Shown here piece after piece: positions 16,034 through 24,930 of a stretch of 64,000 nt of DNA (within the stretch, counting starts at the first letter, position 1; each line of letters starts with the position of its first letter). Source of the stretch: JAXMAR01 sp046350295 (GTDB taxonomy: Bacteria; Planctomycetota; Planctomycetia; Gemmatales; Gemmataceae); contig JAXMAR010000029.1 in NCBI GenBank assembly GCA_046350295.1, positions 34,569-98,568 of the forward strand. The letters run 5' to 3'. Both the position numbers and the translations under genes were made by a program. Under the pieces are notes generated by a model. The model did no database searches and had not been told where the DNA came from. It saw nothing but the letters and a program-made list of their open reading frames with translations.

Positions 16034-19000
16034 ATGAATCCCGCCTCTCCCGCTCATCCGGCCCCGCAGCAGCTGCATGCCTATTGCCTTGGTAAGCTGC
16101 CTGAAGCCGAGATGCTATCGCTGCACGCCCACCTGGAAAGCTGCCCCGCCTGCGCCGTGCTGCTGACCCGCGTCCGCGAGGACACTTTTCTGGAGAAGCT
16201 CAGGCACGGCGGAGCCGGCGACGGGACGAGGCCGCAGGATGCGCGGCCGCAGGATGCGAGCACGCCCGAGATGGCGACGCACGCGAGCACGGTCGGGCCG
16301 ACGGCGGCGTGGCAACTGCCTCCCCCGCCCGTCCCCGTGAGTTCCAAGCCCGCGACGCAGGCGCCGCCCGCGCCCGCCAAGGCCGCAACACCGGTGGCCG
16401 CAGCGCCGGCCGGCGCGGCGCCGTCTCCCCTGGCGCCCCCTTCGATCGCCGGCCTGGAGGTCGTCAAGCAGCTCGGCAAGGGGGGCATGGGGGTCGTCTA
16501 TCTTGTCCGACAGACCGAGTTGAACCGTCTCGCCGCTCTCAAAGTGTTGCGAAAAGGCGAGAACGCCGGCATCAACGACCTCGCCCGCTTCAAAGCCGAG
16601 GCCACCACCATCGCGGGCCTGCAGCACGACAACATCGTGCAGATCTACCAGGTCGGCGCCCAGGGAGACATCCCCTACCTGCTGCTCGAATACGTCGAAG
16701 GGGGCACGCTGGCGCAGAAGACGGCGCAGGGTCCGCTGGCGCCGCGCCAGGCCGCCGCCATCGGTATGACGCTGGCCAAGGCCGTCCACTTCGCCCACGA
16801 GAAAGGCGTGATCCACCGTGACCTCAAGCCCGCCAACATCCTCCTCAACAACTTCGGCAAGCCCAAGATCAACGACTTCGGCCTCGCCAAGCGTCAGATC
16901 GACCTGACCCACATCACGCAAACGGAGGCCATCCTCGGCACGCCGAGCTACATGGCGCCCGAGCAAGCCGCGGGCAAAAGCCGCGACATCACGCCCCTCG
17001 CCGACGTCTACTCCCTCGGCGCCATCCTGTATGAGATGCTGGTCGGCCGGCCGCCGTTCAAGGGGGAGAGCATGCTGGTGACGCTGCGGCAGGTGCTGCG
17101 TCACGACCCGATCCAGCCGCGCGCCCTGGAGCCGGCGATTCCGGCCGACCTCGAAGCGATCTGCCTGAAGTGCCTGGAGAAAAGTCCGGCGCAGCGCTAT
17201 GCGAGCGCCCAGGCGCTGGCCGAGGACCTGCGCCGGTTCCTGGCGAACGAGCCGGTGCAGGCGCGGCCGGCGCGGTGGTGGGAGCGGTCGATCAAGTGGG
17301 TCCGGCGCCGCCCTGCCCTGGCCGGCTTCCTCGCCGCCAGCGTCGTCACCTTCGCGGTGCTGATCTTCGCGCTGACGCGTATGGCGTACAGCGCCCGGCT
17401 CGAAGACGCCCTCGACGAAGCGACCAAGCAGAAGACCGTCGCCGAGGAGGAGGGCGCCCGCGCCCGCGAGCAGAAGGCCCGCGCCACCTACCTCGCCGGG
17501 CTTTACGGCGTCCGCGAATCCATCGATCTGGGTACTGCCGCCGGCGTCTTCGATTTCCTGGAAGGCACCAAGCCGAAAGCGGGAGAAAAGGACTTCCGCG
17601 GCTTCGAGTGGTACCACCTGTGGCGCCTGTGCAACCGCGAGGAGACGACGCTGCGGCACACGGCGCCGGTCCGCGCCGTCGCCGTCTCCCCCGACAACCT
17701 CTGGCTCGCCGCGGCCGGCCGCGACAATCTCGTCCACCTCTACGACCTCTCCAAGCGCACGGAGGTCTACACCTTCCGCGGCCACCGCGACGCCGTCAAC
17801 GCTCTCGCCTTCACCCCCGACGGCAAGACACTCGCCTCCGCCGCGGCCGATCAAAGCGTCAAGCTCTGGGACATCGGCAAGAAGAAGGAGATCGGCGAGG
17901 GACTCGCCGGCCACGCCAGCGGCGCCACCGCCTGCGTCTTCGACCCCAAGGGGAAATGGCTCGCCACCGGCAGCGGTCACGGCGACCTGCGCATCTGGGC
18001 CCTCGCCGACACGAGCAAGCCGCGCCTGCTCGCCAAGCTGCCCCTCGCCGTCACCAGCCTGGCCGTTGATCCGTCCGGCAAATACCTGGCCGCCAACGGC
18101 TCGAGCGATCACATCATCCGCCTCTGGGAAATGCCGGACGGCAAGGAGGTCGATCCGCTGAAGGGACACAAGAACATCGTCCGCTCCCTGGCCTTTTCCC
18201 CGAAGAACGAGCTGTTCGCCTCCGGCTCGGAGGACGGCGAGGTCATCCTCTGGGACCTGAGCAACGACCAGGTCGTCAAGACGTTCAACCTGCACCGCGG
18301 CGCCGTCCACGCCCTCGTTTTCGATTCCTCGGGCACGAAGCTCGTCAGCGGCAGCTTCGACCATTCCATCCGCGTCTGGATGCCCGGCCGGAAGGACTGG
18401 ATCCAGGGCATGTCCGCCATCGCCCACACCGGGCAGGTCAGCAGCGTCGCATTGTCGGGGGACGGCCGCTACCTCGTCTCGGGCAGCTACGATCAGACGG
18501 TGAAGATCTGGGGCCTCGCCACGCTGCAGGAACCGCAATCGCCGGGGGTGCACAAGGGGGCGGTGAGCGCGATCGTCTTCGGGCCCGACAACGTGATGTA
18601 CACGTCGGGAGCGGACAACACGATCGCGCGGCGGCGGCTGACGGAGACGAACGACATCGTGTACAAGACGGACGACTTCCTGACCCGGCTCACGGGTTTG
18701 GCGATGCGCCGCCTCGACAACAACCTGGTGATGGTCGGCGCCAAGGGCTCGGACGCGGCGGCGACCGGGGAGATCTACCTTTTCGACACCGTGGCGCGCA
18801 TCCGCAATCGCGTCGGGGCTCACGGCGCGGCGATCAGCGCCGTCGCCATCAGCTCGGACGGCAAGCTCCTCGCCGTCGCGGGGACGGACCGCGTCATCAA
18901 GGTCTGGAACCTCGACTTCAAAGGGCAAGTCGCCACCTTCACCGGCCACCTCGACCAGATCCACGCCCTGGCCTTCGCGCCGGACAACAAGACCGTCGCC

Positions 19001-19468
19001 TCGGGCGGCGAAGGAAACCAGGTCCTCCTCTGGGACGTCGAGACACAAAAACAGAAGGGGAGCCTGAAGGGCTTCGCCGGCCTGGTCCGCGGCATCCTGT
19101 TCTCGCCGGACGGCAAAGCCCTCGTCGTCGGCGGCGAGAACACGACGACGCACCAGTGCCCCGTCCAGGTCTGGGATTTGGCCGAGAACAAGTTGGCCAA
19201 CCTCCTCAAGGGGCACACCGGCACGGTTAACGCGATGGCCTTCTCCCCCGACGGCAAGCAGCTCGCCACCGTGGCCCACGACCAGACGGTGAAGCTCTGG
19301 GACTGGCAAACCGGCGAGGAACGCGCCACCTACAAGGAACACCTGGCGCCGATCCGCGCCGTCGCCTTCTCCAACGACGGCCGGACCTTGATCTCAGGCG
19401 ACGAGGATGGGACGCTGATCATCCGGCATGGGGCTTCGGATGCGGAAGTGACGCGGAAGCGCGAGTAG
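16034..19468 (+). CDS. Large Ser/Thr protein kinase with zinc-finger-like N-terminus and WD40 repeats
   Basis: 1144 aa from the ATG at 16034. Residues 1-50 resemble the anti-sigma zinc-finger (zf-HC2) module: YCLGKLPEAEMLSLHAHLES with His33, Cys37 and Cys40. A Pro/Ala-rich linker (60-137) leads to a Hanks kinase (about 138-400) with GKGGMGVVYLVRQ, IHRDLKPANILLNN, INDFGLAKR and GTPSYMAPEQAAG, all catalytic residues present. A membrane helix near 425-455 (GFLAASVVTFAVLIFALT) is followed by a short coiled coil, then a dozen or more WD40 blades from about 540 to the end (repeated SPDG..LA..S.D..VKLWD). Topology predicts a cytoplasmic kinase and an outside propeller, a sensor-kinase arrangement common in planctomycetes. 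Confidence 0.92.
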   Translation: MNPASPAHPAPQQLHAYCLGKLPEAEMLSLHAHLESCPACAVLLTRVREDTFLEKLRHGGAGDGTRPQDARPQDASTPEMATHASTVGPTAAWQLPPPPVPVSSKPATQAPPAPAKAATPVAAAPAGAAPSPLAPPSIAGLEVVKQLGKGGMGVVYLVRQTELNRLAALKVLRKGENAGINDLARFKAEATTIAGLQHDNIVQIYQVGAQGDIPYLLLEYVEGGTLAQKTAQGPLAPRQAAAIGMTLAKAVHFAHEKGVIHRDLKPANILLNNFGKPKINDFGLAKRQIDLTHITQTEAILGTPSYMAPEQAAGKSRDITPLADVYSLGAILYEMLVGRPPFKGESMLVTLRQVLRHDPIQPRALEPAIPADLEAICLKCLEKSPAQRYASAQALAEDLRRFLANEPVQARPARWWERSIKWVRRRPALAGFLAASVVTFAVLIFALTRMAYSARLEDALDEATKQKTVAEEEGARAREQKARATYLAGLYGVRESIDLGTAAGVFDFLEGTKPKAGEKDFRGFEWYHLWRLCNREETTLRHTAPVRAVAVSPDNLWLAAAGRDNLVHLYDLSKRTEVYTFRGHRDAVNALAFTPDGKTLASAAADQSVKLWDIGKKKEIGEGLAGHASGATACVFDPKGKWLATGSGHGDLRIWALADTSKPRLLAKLPLAVTSLAVDPSGKYLAANGSSDHIIRLWEMPDGKEVDPLKGHKNIVRSLAFSPKNELFASGSEDGEVILWDLSNDQVVKTFNLHRGAVHALVFDSSGTKLVSGSFDHSIRVWMPGRKDWIQGMSAIAHTGQVSSVALSGDGRYLVSGSYDQTVKIWGLATLQEPQSPGVHKGAVSAIVFGPDNVMYTSGADNTIARRRLTETNDIVYKTDDFLTRLTGLAMRRLDNNLVMVGAKGSDAAATGEIYLFDTVARIRNRVGAHGAAISAVAISSDGKLLAVAGTDRVIKVWNLDFKGQVATFTGHLDQIHALAFAPDNKTVASGGEGNQVLLWDVETQKQKGSLKGFAGLVRGILFSPDGKALVVGGENTTTHQCPVQVWDLAENKLANLLKGHTGTVNAMAFSPDGKQLATVAHDQTVKLWDWQTGEERATYKEHLAPIRAVAFSNDGRTLISGDEDGTLIIRHGASDAEVTRKRE

Positions 19469-19861
19469 AAGGACATTGTGCTTTTCGGTTCAGGCGCTCG
19501 TCCCGCAGTTCAGCGACAGACGGGCCGGCGCCGGCGCCGTGATGCACGAGGACATTGCCCTCCCAGCGCAGCCCGGCAGCGGGGCGGACGGCTTCCTCGT
19601 GCGGGGGCGTCAATTCCGCCTCGGATCGGAGTTTGGGGCTGATCGTGATCTCGACCTTCGTGCCCGGCGCGAACGGCACGCCGTCCAGGCGAACGATTCC
19701 TTCACCCTGCCAGCCGAGGAGCTTCAGCGCCATTCGTCGCCGGCGCTGAAGCCGGTGACCGGGGCGGCGTAGAGGAAGGTGGGGCGCTCGGCGGGCTTGG
19801 GTTTCTCGCGGGCGACGGCGTTGGGGATCACAAGAAGGACAAGAAGAACGATGATTCGCAT
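19419..19861 (-). pseudogene. Small exported protein, apparently frameshifted
   Basis: On the minus strand an ATG at 19861 opens a signal peptide (MRIIVLLVLLVIPNAVAREK) followed by PAERPTFLYAAPVTGFSAGD and a stop after 46 codons. Overlapping this end in another frame, from 19733, is MALKLLGWQGEGIVRLDGVP then FAPGTKVEITISPKL, which reads like the continuation of the same exported beta-rich protein. A single indel near 19730 would join them. The last codons overlap the antisense end of the WD40 kinase. I recognise no family; it could also be two tiny overlapping genes. Confidence 0.45.
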
Positions 19862-20006
19862 GCTTGGCCCTTCCTAACCTCGGACAGTGCTCTTTTCATC
19901 CTATCGGGATGGCGATACCCCGCCAGCTGGAGGGCCAAGCGGCGCTTTTGCCTCCGCTGAGGAACCTTGGTATTATGAGGCGTTGAGCGGGATCTCGAGG
20001 TCAGCC

Positions 20007-20588
20007 ATGATGGACCGTTTCGCCCGAATAGTTCTCGGATACCACGGCTGCAGGGAACCTGAGGCACAATCGTTCGCGCGGAAACTGCTTCTCGGCGAAG
20101 CGGGGGTCGAGGACTGGCGACCCAGTGAGAACGAGTGGGATTGGCTTGGAAAGGGAATCTACTTCTGGGAGCATTCTCCCGAGCGAGCATTCGAGTGGTC
20201 TGCCGGGGGGCTGGTCATTGGAGCAGTTATCCAACTCGGGCACTGCTTGGACCTCACGGACCGTCGATTCACGGAAATGTTGGCGCAAGCGTTCACGAGC
20301 TTGGCAGAATCCTACAAGGAGCAGCAATTGCCGCTCCCCGACAACAAGGGGCGAGAAAAGAAGAACCGAGCCCTCGATCGCCTCGTGATCAATCACCTGG
20401 TGGATCTGCTAGCGTCCACGAGCCTGCAGATTCAGACGGTTCGAGGCGCGTTCGAAGAGGGAGATGAGGCGTTCCCGGGGTCCTTGCTGAAGAAGCAGAC
20501 TCACATTCAGATCGCCGTGCGAGATCCAACCTGCATTCTTGGCGTATTCCGACCAACGGCCGTCGCTAGCGAGAGGGACATGCAATGA
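20007..20588 (+). CDS. ADP-ribosyltransferase-fold-like protein (putative toxin or effector)
   Basis: 193 aa if started at the ATG ATG pair at 20007/20010, preceded by GGTCAGCC; an upstream in-frame ATG at 19887 adds an unconvincing 40 residues. Visible landmarks are LGYHGCREPEAQSFARKLL near the start, SENEWDWLGKGIYFWEHSPE then RAFEWS, LGHCLDL, LPDNKGR, VRGAFEEGDEAFPGS and THIQIAVRDPTCILGVFRP at the end. YHG and GIYF match the His and Tyr strands of the H-Y-E class of ADP-ribosyltransferases and PARP-like proteins; the third residue could be in THIQI. That assignment is my inference, not a confirmed family. The stop overlaps the next start by 4 bp. GC content is visibly lower than in the flanks. 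Confidence 0.7.
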   Translation: MMDRFARIVLGYHGCREPEAQSFARKLLLGEAGVEDWRPSENEWDWLGKGIYFWEHSPERAFEWSAGGLVIGAVIQLGHCLDLTDRRFTEMLAQAFTSLAESYKEQQLPLPDNKGREKKNRALDRLVINHLVDLLASTSLQIQTVRGAFEEGDEAFPGSLLKKQTHIQIAVRDPTCILGVFRPTAVASERDMQ

Positions 20589-21037
20589 ACGACGATTGGG
20601 TGGAGAAGGCCAAGGAGAACTTGGCGGCCGGGATGTCCTTGTCGAGCGGTCTAAAACTGGATCGGTTGAAAGCCCAAGGCATCATCGACGAGCGCGGACA
20701 ACCGCTCACGGATGTTCGTCGTTGGGACGCGTATCTCGCCGTGGTTGAAGTCAGGCATGCTTCGAGCGAAATAATCGCCTGTTTTCGCTGCTTGAAGCCC
20801 GTGTTTGGAATGCCAGGGGGCGCGACGATAGACATCGAGCGCGATTCGATGCTTCGCTATCTGCGCGAGGGCAAGAAGGTGATCACCGCGACAAGGGACA
20901 GTCGCCTCAACCTTTGGCGGGAGGGAGTTGAACTGCGGCTGAACGCTTCCGGCTTCATCCGCTCGGACTCGAGTGATGCGCTCATGGACGAGGTCGGAAG
21001 CGTGCCGGAAGTCGGCATCGCGAGAAATGGATGCTAG
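20585..21037 (+). CDS. Partner protein of the ART-like gene, unknown function
   Basis: 150 aa; its ATG lies inside ATGA of the preceding stop, so the two genes are translationally coupled. The N-terminus (MNDDWVEKAKENLAAGMSLS then SGLKLDRLKAQGIIDERGQP) looks helical, and the middle (WDAYLAVVEVRHASSEIIAC, FGMPGGATIDIERDSM, LREGKKVITATRDSRLNLW) looks alpha/beta. No signal peptide or membrane segment. I do not recognise the family. The fixed pairing and size fit an antitoxin or immunity partner, or a chaperone, but this is inference. Base composition matches its upstream partner rather than the surrounding genes, suggesting joint acquisition. Confidence 0.65.
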   Translation: MNDDWVEKAKENLAAGMSLSSGLKLDRLKAQGIIDERGQPLTDVRRWDAYLAVVEVRHASSEIIACFRCLKPVFGMPGGATIDIERDSMLRYLREGKKVITATRDSRLNLWREGVELRLNASGFIRSDSSDALMDEVGSVPEVGIARNGC

Positions 21038-21171
21038 GGCGAGCGCTTTCCTCCTTGTATGAGGAAGGCCGCGGCCTTCCAGGCGAAACTCGTGCTTGTC
21101 GTCCTCGCCGCTCGGGTCGCCGCATCGAAAATGCGCATGGCCACGGTCTCTCGAAACCGATGGGATGATCC

Positions 21172-21795
21172 TTACTTCAACTCCTTCAGCTTCACGTTCC
21201 GCACCCAGAACGGTTCGCCGTGGTCCTGGATGCCGATGTAGCCGACGAGAGGCCGGTCTTTCATCGGGCCCTTGGCGAGGTCGATATCGACGATCTGCTC
21301 GCCATTGAGGTTGACCTTGAGCTGCGTCCCCTTGCAGGAGACGATCATGCGGTTCCATTCGCCGGCGGGCTTGGCCATGTTCTTGGAGGGGGGGCAGGTC
21401 TGGATGATGCCGCCGCAGTCGTGGTGGGTCAGTTCGCCTTTCTTGCCGTAGGAGTCGAGGATCTGGACTTCGATGCCGCTCTTGGGGGAGTCTTTCTTGA
21501 TGTCCTTGGTGCGGATGAAGACGCCGCTGTTGCCCCCCTTGCCGTGCTTGTATTCGAGGTCGATGACGAAGTCGCCATACGGCTTTTCGGTCCAGAGATA
21601 GCTGCCGTAGCGTTCCCAGCCTTTTTCGCCGGGGCGCGGGGTGAGGGCGACGACGCCGCCTTTTTCGACGTGCCAGTTCCCTTCCGTTTGCCAGCCCTTG
21701 AGGTCCTTGCCGTTGAAGGCGGGGCGGAAATCGTCGCCGGCGGCGGCGAAACCGGCGAGGGAAAGGGCGGCGAGGAGGAGAACGGCGCGTTTCAT
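21172..21795 (-). CDS. DUF1080 protein (3-keto-disaccharide hydrolase-like)
   Basis: 207 aa with a signal peptide MKRAVLLLAALSLAGFAAAG. The single domain shows the DUF1080 (3-keto-disaccharide hydrolase, concanavalin-like) pattern: FNGKDLKGWQTEGNWHVEKG, DFVIDLEYKHGKGGNSGVF followed by IRTKD, SGIEVQILDSYGKKG, and the late GYIGIQDHGEPFWVRNVKLK. Characterised relatives cleave 3-keto-glycosides, and planctomycetes carry many secreted paralogues. The length is standard for a one-domain member. It is isolated, with no obvious operon partner. Confidence 0.9.
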   Translation of the reverse strand: MKRAVLLLAALSLAGFAAAGDDFRPAFNGKDLKGWQTEGNWHVEKGGVVALTPRPGEKGWERYGSYLWTEKPYGDFVIDLEYKHGKGGNSGVFIRTKDIKKDSPKSGIEVQILDSYGKKGELTHHDCGGIIQTCPPSKNMAKPAGEWNRMIVSCKGTQLKVNLNGEQIVDIDLAKGPMKDRPLVGYIGIQDHGEPFWVRNVKLKELK

Positions 21796-21895
21796 GGTGT
21801 AACTCCGAGAGAGAAAGGGGTATGGAGGACAGGGTAAGGGATGGGGCGGCGGGCTGCCAGCGTTTTCTCCTTGGGATGAAGATTCGGACTTGGGA

Positions 21896-21930
21896 TGAGG
21901 TCCGCCCGGTCCCGCGAACCGGGGCTAGGC
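21896..21930. repeat. Palindrome copy downstream of the methyltransferase
   Basis: GAGGTCCGCCCGGTCCCGCG and the following AACCGGGGCTAGG carry the family's GTCCGC flank, a palindromic core with two changes, and the GGCTA end. It overlaps the stop region of the minus-strand methyltransferase (stop at 21925-21927). Confidence 0.6.
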
Positions 21931-23142
21931 GGTTGGCGGCTCGCGCCGCAAGAGACAACCGAGCGGCTCGCCGATGGCCTGCTCGATGTAGGGCGTCACG
22001 CCCCAGAACCGCTTCATTTCGATGTACTCGCGGACGTGCCGGGCGTCGCCGGCTGGGCCGGCGCGGACGGCGCGGATCATCAGGTTGCGTGCCGTGTGCT
22101 CCGGGCTGATGAACTCGACCACATCCGAGCGGTAGCCCATGATGCGCAGGGCGTGGGCGCGGAAGGCGTCGGTCACGAGGTCGGCGGTGCGCTCGCGCAG
22201 GATGCCGTGGCGGAGGATCGGGCGGAGGATTTCGGCGGGCCCTTCGGCGCGGAGTTGGTCATTGAGATGATGATGGCAGCAGGGGACGCTCAGGACGACC
22301 GTGGCCTCGGCGGCGATGGCCTGGGCGATGGCGTCGTCGGTCGCGGTGTCGCAGGCGTGGAGGGCGAGGACGATGTCCGGGCGGCTCGTGACGGCGTCGA
22401 TGGGGGAGCAGGTGAAGTTGAGGCGGGGGGCGCCGAGGCGTTCGGCCCTGGCCATGCTTTTCTTGATGACTTCTTCGTTGACGTCGACGCCGAGGATCTC
22501 GGCGGGGATGCCGAGGACGCCGTTGAGATAGTGATGCGTGGCGAGGGTGAGGTAGCTGGAGCCGCAGCCGCAGTCGAGGATGCGGAGAGGGCGGTTCAGG
22601 GAGTGAAGGCCGGCGTCGTTGAGGACGTGGGTCAGGTGTTTGAGGAACTCGTTGATCTGCATGTACTTGGCGCGCATCGTGGGGCGGACGGCGCCGCCGC
22701 GCGTCAGGATGCCCATGGCTTCGAGAAGGCGGTCGGCCTTGCCTTCCGGCAGGGGGAGGTCTTTGCGGCGGTTGTGCGCGAGGGCCGGAGCGGTCGGGTC
22801 GGCTTTGCGACGGCCCAGAAGGATCTTGCCTTTTTTGGTGACGCGGATGTCCGTCTCCTCGTCGCGGGTCGAGAGATGAACGGCGGAGAAGCCGAAGTCG
22901 AGGACTTGCGCGATCGCCTCGGTCGCTTCCGCCGGCTGGTGGTTCTTGGTGATGTCTTTTTTGCCGTCGAAGTAGGAGAACTGAAGCCAGCGCTCGCCGC
23001 GCAGTTCGACGGGGCGAACGGCGATGCGGCGCCAGGGACAGTCGCCGCCGCGCGCGGGACCGGCGAAGGTCGCGGCGCGGAAATCGGCGCTGAGGACGGC
23101 GTCGAGCACGCGCCGGCGCATGGCTTCGAGGTCGAGCTCCAT
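21925..23142 (-). CDS. SAM-dependent methyltransferase (Methyltransf_32 / METTL25-like)
   Basis: 405 aa from the ATG at 23142 (MELDLEAMRRRVLDAVL); a TTG start 42 bases upstream is possible. An N-terminal domain of about 170 residues precedes a class I methyltransferase: LRILDCGCGSSYLTLATHHY is the SAM-binding GxGxG strand, ILGVDVNEEVIKKSMARAE the acidic strand 2, then PDIVLALHACDTATDDAIA and VVLSVPCCHHHL. The ALHACD and PCCHH stretches are the marks of the Methyltransf_32 group that includes Trm13- and METTL25-type proteins. Its target, probably RNA, is unknown. The genes on either side face different ways, so it is probably monocistronic. Confidence 0.8.
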   Translation of the reverse strand: MELDLEAMRRRVLDAVLSADFRAATFAGPARGGDCPWRRIAVRPVELRGERWLQFSYFDGKKDITKNHQPAEATEAIAQVLDFGFSAVHLSTRDEETDIRVTKKGKILLGRRKADPTAPALAHNRRKDLPLPEGKADRLLEAMGILTRGGAVRPTMRAKYMQINEFLKHLTHVLNDAGLHSLNRPLRILDCGCGSSYLTLATHHYLNGVLGIPAEILGVDVNEEVIKKSMARAERLGAPRLNFTCSPIDAVTSRPDIVLALHACDTATDDAIAQAIAAEATVVLSVPCCHHHLNDQLRAEGPAEILRPILRHGILRERTADLVTDAFRAHALRIMGYRSDVVEFISPEHTARNLMIRAVRAGPAGDARHVREYIEMKRFWGVTPYIEQAIGEPLGCLLRREPPTA

Positions 23143-23203
23143 GCGCTCATGATACGGGGCGCGGTTGTCAATCGCCGGGCGCAACGGTTCGCCGGTAGGC
23201 CCC

Positions 23204-23272
23204 GCGAGCCGAGCGGGGCTGGCGCGAGAAGTGACGGTTTCGCAGTGCTCGCGCCGGTCCGGCTCGGCTCGC
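23204..23272. repeat. Imperfect 25-bp inverted repeat
   Basis: GCGAGCCGAGCGGGGCTGGC and the following GCGAG (23204-23228) mirror 23248-23272 with about five mismatches, leaving a 19-base loop. It lies in the gap between the methyltransferase start and the divergent prenyltransferase, so it may be a regulatory hairpin or a dispersed repeat. Confidence 0.6.
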
Positions 23273-23314
23273 CGGATTTACTGCCAAATTCCGCGCGTTG
23301 AATAGGGTGACGTT

Positions 23315-24205
23315 ATGCTCGCGAACCTGCGGCGCATCCTGGAGATGATCCGCTTCAGCCACACGCTGTTCGCGTTACCCTTTGCGCTGTTTGCGGCGCT
23401 CCTGGCCTGGCATGCGAAGGGGGCGTTTCAGATCGTCGAGCTGGCCGGCATCCTGCTGTGCATGGTCTTCGCCCGCTCGGCGGCGATGGCGTTCAACCGG
23501 CTCTCGGATCGGGACATCGACGCCCTCAATCCGCGCACGGCGCGGCGGCACCTGCCGGCGGGGCTGTTGAGCGTGCGCGGGGTCTGGCTGTTCACGTTCT
23601 GCTCTGCGGCGGGTTTCATCGCCGCGACCTTTTTGTTCCTGCTCGCGGAACCGGCCAATCCCTGGCCGGCGTACCTCTCGGCGCCGTGCCTGGCCATCGT
23701 GTTGCTCTATTCGGTGACGAAGCGATTCACGGCGCTGGCGCACTTCTGGCTCGGCCTCTCCCTGCTGCTGGCGCCGGTGGCCGCCTGGATCGCCATCCGC
23801 GGTGTTGAAGACCTCGAGGCGCCGCTGGCGCTCGGTTTGGCGGTCCTCTTCTGGGTGGCGGGGTTCGACATCATTTACGCCTGCCAGGACGTCGACTTCG
23901 ATCGGCGGGCGCAGCTGCACAGCGTTCCGGCGGCGCTGGGCGTGGCCGGGGCGTTGCGCGTCGCGCTCGCCTGCCATGTCGTGATGCTCGGCATGCTGGT
24001 GTGGCTCTACTTCGCCGCCAGTCCGCCGCTGGGCTGGATCTATCTGGGGGGAGTCGGGGCGGTGGCGCTGCTGCTCGCGTATGAGCACGCGCTGGTATCC
24101 GCGCGGGACCTGGGGCGGGTCAATCAGGCGTTCTTCAACGTGAACATCATCATCAGCATGGGGTTGCTCGGGGCGCTGGTGGTCGAGTTGCTCGTGGGTG
24201 GATGA
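23315..24205 (+). CDS. UbiA-family prenyltransferase (4-hydroxybenzoate / MqnP-like)
   Basis: 296 aa, integral membrane with about eight or nine helices. Both Asp-rich motifs are present: NRLSDRDIDALNPRTARRHL (NxxxDxxxD, first site) and DIIYACQDVDFDRRAQLHSV (second site). The start MLANLRRILEMIRFSHTLFA is the usual UbiA N-terminus. These enzymes attach a polyprenyl chain to an aromatic ring in quinone synthesis. The sequence resembles the stand-alone group annotated as putative 4-hydroxybenzoate polyprenyltransferase, which in menaquinone-only bacteria usually serves the futalosine pathway as MqnP; that role is inference. A CBS-domain gene begins 18 bp downstream. Confidence 0.88.
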   Translation: MLANLRRILEMIRFSHTLFALPFALFAALLAWHAKGAFQIVELAGILLCMVFARSAAMAFNRLSDRDIDALNPRTARRHLPAGLLSVRGVWLFTFCSAAGFIAATFLFLLAEPANPWPAYLSAPCLAIVLLYSVTKRFTALAHFWLGLSLLLAPVAAWIAIRGVEDLEAPLALGLAVLFWVAGFDIIYACQDVDFDRRAQLHSVPAALGVAGALRVALACHVVMLGMLVWLYFAASPPLGWIYLGGVGAVALLLAYEHALVSARDLGRVNQAFFNVNIIISMGLLGALVVELLVGG

Positions 24206-24223
24206 GCCGGGGGAGGACAGGCC

Positions 24224-24886
24224 ATGATCGTCGGCATGTGGATGACGCGCGACGTGATGACGATCGAGCCGGGGACGTCGATCGCGGAGGCGGCGCGGCG
24301 GATGGTGAACCGGCGCGTGCGCCGCCTGCCGGTCGTGGAGCCATCAGCGGAGGGGCCTCTCCTGGTCGGCATCGTGGCCACGCGCGACGTGATGCACGCG
24401 TTTCCGCCGGGCGTGAATCCGTTCGCGATCGGGGCGCCGGCGCTGGTGGAAGGCATGGCGGCGGTCGGGCAGATCATGACCGCCAGGCCGGTGACGACAA
24501 TGGTTGACGCCCCTCTGGAGGAGGCGGCCCGGGCGATGCGCGACCACGGGATCGGCTCGTTGCCGGTGGTGCGTCACGGCGTTCTGGTCGGCCTGATCAC
24601 CGAGTCGGACATTCTGCGGGCGTTCGTGGAGACGCTGGGGGGACCGGGGACGCGCCTGAGCTTCGAGATCAAGGGGGAGGAGGACGCGTTCGGCCTGATG
24701 GCCAGGGCGGCGCCGCGACGCGGGTTGCGGGTGTTGAGTCTCATCACGATGCGCCACGACGACAAGCCGCTGTGCGTGGCCCGGCTGGCGGGGGAGGACG
24801 TGGACGCGCTCGTGGAGGACCTGTGGAGTTCGGGGCACACGGTGTTGAACGTGTTGCGGCGAGATGGGGAGCGCGTCAAGGAGTGA
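24224..24886 (+). CDS. CBS-pair regulatory protein with C-terminal ACT-like part
   Basis: 220 aa. Two CBS motifs are evident: MTRDVMTIEPGTSIAEAARR with RRLPVVE and LVGIVATRDVM, then MTARPVTTMVDAPLEEAARA with GSLPVVRHGVLVGLITESDI. A last segment of 70 residues (LRVLSLITMRHDD, CVARLAGEDVDALVEDLWSS) resembles the ACT-like tail of AcuB-type proteins. CBS pairs bind adenosine nucleotides and control a partner. It follows the prenyltransferase by 18 bp in the same direction, likely co-transcribed, but a functional connection is not evident. It converges on the kinase-receiver-HD-GYP gene. Confidence 0.88.
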   Translation: MIVGMWMTRDVMTIEPGTSIAEAARRMVNRRVRRLPVVEPSAEGPLLVGIVATRDVMHAFPPGVNPFAIGAPALVEGMAAVGQIMTARPVTTMVDAPLEEAARAMRDHGIGSLPVVRHGVLVGLITESDILRAFVETLGGPGTRLSFEIKGEEDAFGLMARAAPRRGLRVLSLITMRHDDKPLCVARLAGEDVDALVEDLWSSGHTVLNVLRRDGERVKE

Positions 24887-24930
24887 GCGTGTCCGAGATT
24901 GCGCGGCCGAGCGTGTTTGAAACACCGGCG

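Noticed and set aside
16115..19342. 1075-codon open frame on the minus strand
   Set aside because: It is the antisense shadow of the WD40 kinase in GC-rich DNA; the product has no domain pattern, and the sense protein is unmistakable.
20651..21958. 435-codon minus-strand frame covering the ART-like partner and DUF1080
   Set aside because: Arg/Pro-rich frame overlapping two better-supported genes in other frames, with no domain of its own.
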